Below, piece by piece: positions 1-6,452 of a stretch of 64,000 bases of DNA (within the stretch, counting starts at the first letter, position 1; each line of letters begins with the position of its first letter). The notes below the pieces were generated by a model, which made no database searches, was not told the DNA's origin, and saw nothing but the letters and a program-made list of their open reading frames with translations. The stretch spans positions 62,001 to 126,000 of the forward strand of contig NZ_JBDSQX010000136.1 in assembly GCF_039929605.1 (NCBI RefSeq), given 5' to 3'. Source of the DNA: Pelomonas sp039929605. GTDB taxonomy: Bacteria; Pseudomonadota; Gammaproteobacteria; Burkholderiales; Burkholderiaceae_C. Made by a program: the position numbers and the translations under genes.

Positions 1-1727
1 GCCGTCAAACCGGCGCTGGGCGTAACGGTGACCGTGGCGCCGTTGAGCGCCTGGGCGGCCTTCACGGCGGCGAAGGCATCCACCATGCCGGCGCCGCAGG
101 TGTCCTTGGTGCAGTAGCACTCCAGCTGATCCGTCGTGGTCGGCGCCACGCATGCGGCGGTACCGACTGACCCTCCGGTGATCGGAAAAGCGCGCGCCGT
201 CAGCTTGAGGATCGGTGTGACCTCGGCCGAGGTCAGCGCCGGCCGCACCGACGCCATCAGGCCCACGATGCCGCTGACAACTGGCGCCGAGAAGCTGGTG
301 CCGACGGAAGCGTTGCTGCCGGTGTAGATGCCGTCGCCGGTGTAGGTCGCTGGCGAGGTCGTGCCGCTGTTGGTAGTACTGACCATGGGATAGAGGCATG
401 GATAGCCAACGGCCAGATTCACGCAATTGCCACCCGGCGCCGCGATGGTCACCTCGCCGCCGACGCTGGAGAAGCCGACCTTGGTGCCCACATGGCGCAG
501 CGCTGCAACCGTGACGACGCCTGGGCAATTGCCCGGCAGACCGACGGCATGACCAGCTGAGTTGCCGGCGGCGATGACGATGGTGGAACCGGTAGCGTTC
601 ACCCGAATGATCGTTTCGCGATAAAGCCTGGCCGTTTCGCGTTGTGAGGCGGTGGACGTAGTCGCATCGGGGTCGCAACTACCCGATCCACCAAGGCTCA
701 GATTGAGCACCTTGGCCTTATTGGTGTTCGCTGGCAAGCCTGGGACAGAGAGGCCGGCGGCCCACTTCATGCCGGCCATGATGTCGCTGTCATAGCCGCC
801 GCACTTGCCGAGAACGCGGACGGGCAGGATCTTCAGGATCTCCCTTCCGATGCCGGCCATGCCCAAGCCGTTGTCGGTCTTCGCGGCGATGAGACCTGAG
901 ACGCGCGTGCCATGCCAAGAACTGTTGCTGATGTCGCTGGCGTCGCAGCCGTCGCCTAGCGAGCCAATATCAGCCGAGCTGACCCAGTCACCCGGATCGG
1001 AAGGGTCGGCATCCGGCCCATCACCATCATTGGCGATGGCCGTTGACAGCTTGCCGGGGCTGCCGAGGCCGATCATGTCGTAGCCGCCGACGACTTGATC
1101 CGCAAGGTCGGGATGGTCCAAGCGCACGCCCGTGTCCAGCACGGCGACGACGGTGCCGGAGCCGTTCTTCGCAAGCTCCCAGGCGGCCGGGGCGTTAACG
1201 CTAGAAACGACTTGGCCTGGGGTGCTGCTTGGCGCCTTGAGATACCACTGGTCAACAGTACGGCTATAGGTGTCCTGGAGCTTTCCATCAGAGTCAGGAA
1301 ATCGCCCGATGAAGTTAGAGGGCGCAGATTCAGCGCCGCCGAACAGTGGATCGTCGGGCAATGCCAGTCGCTTGCGTCGCTCGTCCACCGCAACCAGGTC
1401 GACCTCCGTGTCGGCCGCCAACCTTTTGGCCAGTTGGGTGCTGGTCATGCCGCGCGCGGTCACGACGTGGGTGCGCTCGTCCAGGCTGAGCCCGGCCCGC
1501 AGCGCCTGACCCGTGCGCATACCCAGCGCCGTGGCGCGCGTCTGCGCAATCTCGCGGGCCTCGAAGCGTGTCGCCCGCAGGGTCAGCGCCTTGGCACGCA
1601 CGCTGTCGGCCTGGGGCTTGAAGCGCACGATGACCCGCGCCTCGGGTTCAGTCTGGGTCTGAGCCAGCGCCGGCACGGCCAGTGCGGCGGCGAAGAGGGC
1701 GATCAGCAGCGGGCGCAGGGGCATCAT
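1..1727 (-). CDS. S8 family serine peptidase (subtilisin-like), secreted, 3' end outside window
   Basis: Secreted subtilisin-family protease. The reading frame is open from the ATG at 1727 to the window edge, so at least 575 residues are present and the C-terminus is missing. A signal peptide covers roughly residues 1-22 (hydrophobic core, then ALAQ). The catalytic triad is visible: Asp in VLDTG near residue 198, His in WHGTRVSG near 272, Ser in GTSFSAP near 478. The segment between the signal and the catalytic domain (about 30-150) is probably an inhibitory propeptide. An ATG at 1724 is an alternative start. Several Cys residues in the catalytic domain suggest disulphides, as in proteases of related Gram-negative bacteria. 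The lost C-terminus could carry a sorting tail; a rhombosortase lies 4 kb away. Family call is firm; substrate unknown. Confidence 0.93.
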   Translation of the reverse strand, partial: MMPLRPLLIALFAAALAVPALAQTQTEPEARVIVRFKPQADSVRAKALTLRATRFEAREIAQTRATALGMRTGQALRAGLSLDERTHVVTARGMTSTQLAKRLAADTEVDLVAVDERRKRLALPDDPLFGGAESAPSNFIGRFPDSDGKLQDTYSRTVDQWYLKAPSSTPGQVVSSVNAPAAWELAKNGSGTVVAVLDTGVRLDHPDLADQVVGGYDMIGLGSPGKLSTAIANDGDGPDADPSDPGDWVSSADIGSLGDGCDASDISNSSWHGTRVSGLIAAKTDNGLGMAGIGREILKILPVRVLGKCGGYDSDIMAGMKWAAGLSVPGLPANTNKAKVLNLSLGGSGSCDPDATTSTASQRETARLYRETIIRVNATGSTIVIAAGNSAGHAVGLPGNCPGVVTVAALRHVGTKVGFSSVGGEVTIAAPGGNCVNLAVGYPCLYPMVSTTNSGTTSPATYTGDGIYTGSNASVGTSFSAPVVSGIVGLMASVRPALTSAEVTPILKLTARAFPITGGSVGTAACVAPTTTDQLECYCTKDTCGAGMVDAFAAVKAAQALNGATVTVTPSAGLT

Positions 1728-1819
1728 GGGAGGCAGTTGTGCGGAGCAGGGAAAAGTCAGTTTAGGCGGCCCGGCTCCGCGCAAATGCAAACAAATGCGC
1801 GCGAACTGACAGCTCCCGC

Positions 1820-2488
1820 TCAGGTCTGGGCGCGGTTGGCGGCGAGCGATCGTTCCTGGTCGGCCTTGCGGTCGGCCACCACGCGGGCCGCGTGCGGGCG
1901 TTCGCCGATGAGCTTGGCGTAGGGCTTCCAGTCCACACCGCCGGCGGCGAGCAGGTCCTCGCCGTAGATCACCTTGGTCGACATCGCGACGAGGGGCAGG
2001 CTGACCCAGCCAGCGCAGTCGGCCATCGTGAACGTGTCGCCGGCCAGGTAGGGGCCGAACTTGGCGAGGCGCTTGAAGGCGGCGATGTTCCCCGCCAGCA
2101 GGCGGGCGACGCGCTTCTTCGTGCCGTCACTGACCTGGCCGCCGAAGAAGGCCTCGGCATACAGCTCGCGCGCGACCAGTTCCAGATGCAGGTCGACGTA
2201 GCTGATGAGCTCGCGCACCTTCGCAGCCTCGAAGGGATCGGCCGGAATGAGCCGCGGCGCACCGGGGTAGGCGGCTTCGAGGTAGTCGACGATGACCTGG
2301 CTCTCGCACAGCGAGCCCTGCGGCGTCTTCAGGAAGGGCACCTTGCCCAGCGGCGAGCAGCTCAGCACGGCTTCGTCGTGCGAATGGGTCTCGATGCGCT
2401 CCTCGGTGAAGGGGATGCCCTTCTCCAGCAATGCGAACTTGGCCTTGTTGTAGTAGTTGGACAGCGGGATGCCGCAGAGCGTGATCAT
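1820..2488 (-). CDS. Glutathione S-transferase family protein
   Basis: A 222-residue GST. The N-terminal thioredoxin-like half (about 1-78) has the family pattern: CGIPLSNYYNKAKFALLEKG at the start, KVPFLKTPQG with the cis-Pro, then ESQVIVDYL, which binds the glutathione gamma-glutamyl group. The helical C-terminal half (about 88-200) includes the typical FTMADCAGW helix cap. Length is normal for the family. The start at 2488 is preceded by a good Shine-Dalgarno (AGGAGA about 8 nt upstream). It is transcribed alone, with its own 69-bp gap from the upstream permease on the same strand. Role is likely conjugation or peroxide/isomerase chemistry in the cytoplasm; the substrate cannot be read from sequence. 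Confidence 0.92.
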   Translation of the reverse strand: MITLCGIPLSNYYNKAKFALLEKGIPFTEERIETHSHDEAVLSCSPLGKVPFLKTPQGSLCESQVIVDYLEAAYPGAPRLIPADPFEAAKVRELISYVDLHLELVARELYAEAFFGGQVSDGTKKRVARLLAGNIAAFKRLAKFGPYLAGDTFTMADCAGWVSLPLVAMSTKVIYGEDLLAAGGVDWKPYAKLIGERPHAARVVADRKADQERSLAANRAQT

Positions 2489-2557
2489 GGGTGTATCTCC
2501 TGGTGTGAAGGCGCAGTCTAGGCAGTGCAGGCCGGGCTCTCTGGCGCGGGCGTGACA

Positions 2558-3451
2558 TCAGCGATTGACGAGCACGATCCCCGCCGTCAGCGCGGCCAGC
2601 GCCATCACCAGCCGCGTGCTGACGCCTTCGCCAAGCAGCAGCGCGCCGGCCACCAGACCGAACAGCGGCGTGCTCAGCGTGAACACGGCGAGCTTGGTGG
2701 CTGCGTAGTGACGAATGAGCCAGAACCAGACCAGGTAGCTCGCGAACGACACGATGACGGCCTGGAAGCCGAACAGGCCGAGCAGGCGCGGTGACCAGTG
2801 CGTGGGCAGAGGCTCACCCGCGAACGCCGCCGCAGCACAGAGCGCGACGGCCGACACACCGAGCTGATAGAGCAGCGTCTTCTCGGCCTGCGCTTGAGCG
2901 AGCCGGGTGCCGCGGATGGCCAGGGTCGTGCCCGCCCACAGCACGGCGGCGGCCACGCCGAGCGCGTCGCCCCACCACTGGGTCGGGCTGTGCGGCGACG
3001 AGAAGCCTTCGGCAAACGCAAAAGCCACCGCGCCGAAGGCCAACAGCAGGCCGGTCCATTGCTTGCTCGACAGCTTCTCGCCGTGGGCGATCCACGGCAT
3101 GCAGAGCGCGACGACGAAGGGCGACAGGTAGAGGAACACGACCATGCGCGAGGCACTGGTGTACTGCAACCCGATGAAGATGCAGGCGAACTCGGCCGCG
3201 AACAGCGCGCCGGCCAGCAGCCCGCCGCCAAGGCTGCCGTCGCGCTCGAACAGCCGCACGCCACGCGACGCCGCCCACAGCCACACCAGCAGCCCCGCGA
3301 CGACCGAACGAAGGCCGGCCTGCCACAGCGGCCCAATCTCCGTCAGCGCGACCTTGACGGCGACCTGGTTGATGCCCCAGAGGACGCAGCACAGCAGCAG
3401 CAGCGCGATGGCGCGCGGGTCGAGCTGGGTCTGACGGGTGGGGAGGCTCAT
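2558..3451 (-). CDS. EamA/DMT superfamily transporter
   Basis: A 297-residue inner-membrane permease of the drug/metabolite transporter (EamA) family, with about ten hydrophobic helices in two repeated halves. Recognisable pieces are the first helix with CVLWGINQVAVK, the GPLWQAGLRSVVAGLLVWLW stretch, the GLQYTSASRMVVFLYLSPF helix and the terminal GEGVSTRLVMALAALTAG repeat. The frame extends upstream to 3541, but that extension runs through the divergent oxidoreductase and is rich in His and Asp; the ATG at 3451, giving MSLPTRQTQ, fits the family. Only 18 bp separate this start from the divergent gene at 3470, so both promoters must overlap. Substrate is unknown; the family exports amino acids, metabolites or drugs. 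Confidence 0.92.
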   Translation of the reverse strand: MSLPTRQTQLDPRAIALLLLCCVLWGINQVAVKVALTEIGPLWQAGLRSVVAGLLVWLWAASRGVRLFERDGSLGGGLLAGALFAAEFACIFIGLQYTSASRMVVFLYLSPFVVALCMPWIAHGEKLSSKQWTGLLLAFGAVAFAFAEGFSSPHSPTQWWGDALGVAAAVLWAGTTLAIRGTRLAQAQAEKTLLYQLGVSAVALCAAAAFAGEPLPTHWSPRLLGLFGFQAVIVSFASYLVWFWLIRHYAATKLAVFTLSTPLFGLVAGALLLGEGVSTRLVMALAALTAGIVLVNR

Positions 3452-3457
3452 GGCCTC

Positions 3458-3463
3458 TATGCT
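3458..3463 (+). promoter_or_regulatory. Candidate -10 box (TATGCT) for a near-leaderless transcript
   Basis: TATGCT ends 6 nt before the ATG at 3470. At that spacing transcription would begin at or next to the start codon, and there is no Shine-Dalgarno in the gap. Similar boxes sit 7-9 nt before the starts at 14403, 17000 and 19738. The element is inferred from spacing and consensus only. Confidence 0.4.
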
Positions 3464-3469
3464 GCCAGC

Positions 3470-4627
3470 ATGCTTGATGTCACTGTGATCGGCGGGGGCG
3501 TGATGGGTGCCGCGACCGCCTGCTTTCTGGCGCGCGACCACGGCGCTTCGGTGACCGTCATCGAGCGCGACCCGAGCTACGCGCGGGCGTCGAGCTCGCT
3601 GTCGCTGAGCTCCATCCGCCAGCAGTTCTCGCAGCCGGTCAACATGGCGCTGTCACGCTGGAGCATGGACTTCCTGCGCCGTGTGGCGGATGAGCTGGCG
3701 GTGCCGGACGACCGCCCCGCCATCGGCCTCGTCGAGCCCGGCTACCTCTACCTCGCGACCGCAGCCGGCAAGGCCACGCTGCGCGAGTTGCATGAGCTGC
3801 AGCGTGCCGAGGGCGTGGACGTGGCGTTGCTGACACCCGCCGAACTGAGCTCGCGCTTCCCGTGGATGGAGGTGGGCGATCTGGCGCTGGGTTCGCTGGG
3901 CCTCAGCGGCGAGGGCTGGTTCGACGGCCCGGCCCTGCACCGCGCCTTCCGGCGCCGGGCACAAGCCTGCGGCGCGCGCTTCGTCACGGCCGAGGCGGTG
4001 GGGTTCGAGACCGCAGGCGACCGCGTGACCGGCGTGCGCTGCGCCGATGGTTCACGCCTCGGCGGCGACGCCTTCGTCATCGCCGCCGGCGCCTGGAGCG
4101 CGGCGCTGGGTGATGCGCTGCGCTTCACGCTGCCGGTCAGCGCCAGGAAGCGCGACGTCTTCGTGCTGGAAACGCCGGCCGTGCTACCCGACTGCCCACT
4201 GGTCATCGACCCCAGCGGCTTCTGGTTTCGCACCGAGGGCGCATTGATCCTCGCCGGCGGCCCGCCGCGCGGCGAAGACCTTGACGATCTGCCGCTCGAC
4301 CAGATCGACCACGGCCTGTTTGACGAGATGCTTTGGCCCGCGCTCGCTGCTCGCGTGCCGGCGCTGGAGGCATTGCGCGTGCGCTCGGCCTGGGCCGGTT
4401 ACTACGAGATGAACGCCTTCGACCACAACGGCCTGGCCGGCCGGTTACCGGGCTGGGCGAACGCCTTCACCGCCTGCGGCTTCTCGGGCCACGGCATGCA
4501 GCAGTCACCGGCGGTGGGGCATTCGATGGCGCGGCTGATCGCCGGGTTGGACGCGCCGCTGATCGCGGGGCTGACGCCGCGGCGGCTGCTGGATGGCCGG
4601 CCGTTGATCGAGGCCAATGTCATCTAG
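3470..4627 (+). CDS. FAD-dependent oxidoreductase (DAO family)
   Basis: A 385-residue flavoenzyme of the D-amino-acid oxidase / glycine oxidase / sarcosine oxidase fold. The N-terminal dinucleotide-binding motif is clear (VTVIGGGVMGAATACFLA, then the acidic end of strand 2 in VTVIERD). The C-terminus has the second FAD-contact region: GYYEMNAFDHNGL, followed by CGFSGHGMQQSPAVGHSMA. Length is typical. The start ATG at 3470 begins exactly at the Rossmann strand. The gene diverges from the EamA permease with an 18-bp gap, so the two may share control and substrate, for instance an exported or imported amine. The natural substrate is not evident. It is followed by a structured repeat and a convergent gene. 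Confidence 0.92.
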   Translation: MLDVTVIGGGVMGAATACFLARDHGASVTVIERDPSYARASSSLSLSSIRQQFSQPVNMALSRWSMDFLRRVADELAVPDDRPAIGLVEPGYLYLATAAGKATLRELHELQRAEGVDVALLTPAELSSRFPWMEVGDLALGSLGLSGEGWFDGPALHRAFRRRAQACGARFVTAEAVGFETAGDRVTGVRCADGSRLGGDAFVIAAGAWSAALGDALRFTLPVSARKRDVFVLETPAVLPDCPLVIDPSGFWFRTEGALILAGGPPRGEDLDDLPLDQIDHGLFDEMLWPALAARVPALEALRVRSAWAGYYEMNAFDHNGLAGRLPGWANAFTACGFSGHGMQQSPAVGHSMARLIAGLDAPLIAGLTPRRLLDGRPLIEANVI

Positions 4628-4650
4628 AAGCAGCGGATGAGACGGATGTA

Positions 4651-4795
4651 TTTCGGGCCGAGCGCCGGGCCGCTCCCAAGCCGGCCCGCGATGGCGATGT
4701 GCTTGCGGCTCGATGCCGCAAGCATCGCCGTCCCCTTGGGGGACCGACCGGGCTCGCCCGCGTCCGCGGGGCGAGACCAGGCGAGGGGCTCACTT
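4651..4795 (-). repeat. Post-stop structured intergenic repeat, copy A
   Basis: One of three ~150-bp copies in this window (others at 13311-13460 and 18918-19069). Read on the minus strand it starts right after the stop of the gene at 4796-5428 with GCCCCTCGCC, runs through a central hairpin (4694-4730: GGCGATG, GCTTGCGGC / GCCGCAAGC, ATCGCC) and ends with a GC-rich hairpin whose arms are GGGCCG and CGGCCC. The order of blocks is the same in each copy. It fills the gap between two convergent genes, so it may act as a transcription-end or 3'-end stabilising structure. Confidence 0.75.
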
Positions 4796-5428
4796 TCAGC
4801 GCTTGCGCACCCGCTTCTTGGCGGGCTCCTGGGTCTGCACCCAGCGCGTCGCCGTCAGCTTGTCGGACACCGAGCTGGTCTTGTTGTCCACGTAGCCCCA
4901 GTTGCGCATGGCCAGGCGAATCTCGGTGTCCGACGGGCTGGCCTCAGGGCCCTTGGCGTGCACGACCCAGACGGTCTTGCAGATCATGTCGGCATGGAAC
5001 TCGGCCATGCGCGGCAGTTCGGACGGGTTGCTCAGCACGGCCACCAGCATGCGCGCCTCGCGCAGGTTGGTGGTGATGCCGCCGGCCAGCGCCTCGGCCA
5101 GGGCCGGGTCCAGCGTGCCGACGGTCGGGCCGATCAGCAGGGCCGGGTTGTCGGCGCTGACGCCGAGCTTGGCGGCCAGCGTGGGCGGCGGCGTCTGCAG
5201 CTTCTTCAGCCAGCGGCCGGCTTCCTTCTCGCCCAGCACCAGGGCGACGGGCTCCTCGCCGGCTTCGAAGCGCAGTTCCTCGCCTTCGACGCGCAGGTTC
5301 TGCAGCGCGGCGATGTCCCAGCGGTGCTTGAGAGCGCCGCGCAGCACGACGGTGGTCGATTCGAGCAGGGCGGTGACCTCTGCGGTCTCGTTGCCGACGC
5401 GGGCGGTACAGCTGGCTTCACGTCCCAT
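4796..5428 (-). CDS. Conserved hypothetical protein
   Basis: A 210-residue soluble protein that I do not recognise by name. It opens with MGREASCTARVGNETAEV, followed by a beta-rich segment (about 10-70) that looks like a small sandwich with a Glu-rich strand pair (RVEGEELRFEAGEEPVALVL). The second part (about 80-190) is alpha/beta and mentions no known catalytic motif. The tail is basic (AKKRVRKR). No signal peptide or membrane segment is seen. Its start lies inside the 3' end of the rhombosortase gene (11-bp overlap), so the two are probably co-transcribed and translationally coupled. The stop codon abuts repeat copy A. Coding status is supported by codon structure and the tight overlap. 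Confidence 0.75.
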   Translation of the reverse strand: MGREASCTARVGNETAEVTALLESTTVVLRGALKHRWDIAALQNLRVEGEELRFEAGEEPVALVLGEKEAGRWLKKLQTPPPTLAAKLGVSADNPALLIGPTVGTLDPALAEALAGGITTNLREARMLVAVLSNPSELPRMAEFHADMICKTVWVVHAKGPEASPSDTEIRLAMRNWGYVDNKTSSVSDKLTATRWVQTQEPAKKRVRKR

Positions 5429-6008
5429 GCGGGTTCCTCGGTGATTTTGGGTAGCTGCGCATTGTCAGGCTCCAGGCGATGAGTCCGGCGAGGGCGCCGC
5501 TGAGATGGGCAAACGGAGCGACGGGGAAGTCGAAACCTTCGGTGGCGCGCAGGGCGGGCCCGAGGGGGTGTTCGAGGGCGAGCTTGGCGATGAGGCCGAG
5601 GGCGATGGCCGCGCCGATGAGGCGCTCGCGGCCGGCCCGCGAGATGAGCGTCAACGCGGCAATGGCGGCCAGGGCGTGCAGTTCGCCGGAGAGGCCGGCG
5701 TAGCGGTCGAGGTCGGCGCGCAGCAGCAGGCCGAACTGGGTCAGCGGCAGGGCGATGACGGCGGCGAGGGTTTCTCGCTTGCCGAGTTGCGCACGGTGGC
5801 CGAGCAGGGCGAGCACGGCGCAGCCGGCGAGGTTGGCGGCCAGGTGGATGGGCGTCCAGTGGACGAAGGCAGCGGTGAGGGCGCGCCAGGGCTGCGGGGC
5901 GATCAGCGCCGGCTGCCAGTCGAGTGCTTCGCGGGGCAGCGGCCATGCGATGAGGGACAGCGCGGCGAACGACGCGCAGAGCAGTAGCCAGCTCAACCGG
6001 TAGGTCAC
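5418..6008 (-). CDS. rrtA: Rhombosortase (rhomboid-family intramembrane serine protease)
   Basis: A 196-residue polytopic membrane protein with about six hydrophobic helices. The rhomboid serine site is in the rhombosortase form, YAGLSGELHA near residue 108 (G-x-S-G-x-x-H), and a second catalytic His occurs in APFAHLSGALAG near 170. The amphipathic WRALTAAFVHWTPIHLAANL segment is the usual rhomboid N-A-N region. Rhombosortases are known to process surface and secreted proteins that carry a GlyGly-CTERM tail; secreted subtilases are common clients. The start is a GTG at 6008, directly beside the 430-bp inverted-repeat element. No complete GlyGly-CTERM protein is visible in the window, but the subtilase at 1-1727 is cut before its C-terminus. 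Confidence 0.8.
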   Translation of the reverse strand: MTYRLSWLLLCASFAALSLIAWPLPREALDWQPALIAPQPWRALTAAFVHWTPIHLAANLAGCAVLALLGHRAQLGKRETLAAVIALPLTQFGLLLRADLDRYAGLSGELHALAAIAALTLISRAGRERLIGAAIALGLIAKLALEHPLGPALRATEGFDFPVAPFAHLSGALAGLIAWSLTMRSYPKSPRNPHGT

Positions 6009-6015
6009 TGGCCAG

Positions 6016-6445
6016 GCCCATGCCGGGATTTCGCCCCGGCGGGCGACTCACTTTTTGGGCCGCCAAAAAGTAAGCAAAAAGCTCCCCCCTGACCGCCCCG
6101 CCCTTCGCTGCGCTGCGGGTCCCCTGCGGTGCTAAAAGGGGGCATGCAGAAATACATCCGCCACCCGCATTCCGGGTTTGGCTGTTGCGGCTGTTCAAAG
6201 GGTCCCCTTTGGAGGAGCCAAGAAGCGCAGAACGGCGAGGCGTGCGCGCAGCGCACTTCGTGAACTGACTCCGCGCAGCTGTTTGACCGCAGCGTAGCGA
6301 AGGGAGTTCTGCGCGGGCCTCGCCGTTCGAGCATCGCAGGGAACCCCGAGCGCAGCGACGGGCGACGGAACAGGGGCGACTTTTTGCCTTCTTTTTGGTC
6401 GCTCAAAAAGAAGGTCGCCCGCCGGGGCGAACTCCCGGCATGGGC
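6016..6445. mobile_element. 430-bp element with ~66-bp terminal inverted repeats (MITE-like)
   Basis: The left end (from 6016) and the reverse complement of the right end (from 6445) share GCCCATGCCGGGA, then TTCGCCCCGGCGGGCGAC, then CTTTTTG and CCAAAAAG blocks, over about 66 bp with a handful of mismatches. The ~300-bp core holds no credible gene; frames through it are low-complexity and cross into neighbours. It sits between the glnE stop (6453) and the rhombosortase start (6008), and its size fits a non-autonomous inverted-repeat element. The ends could also form one very long RNA hairpin. No target-site duplication is obvious. Confidence 0.65.
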
Positions 6446-6452
6446 GTTGCCA

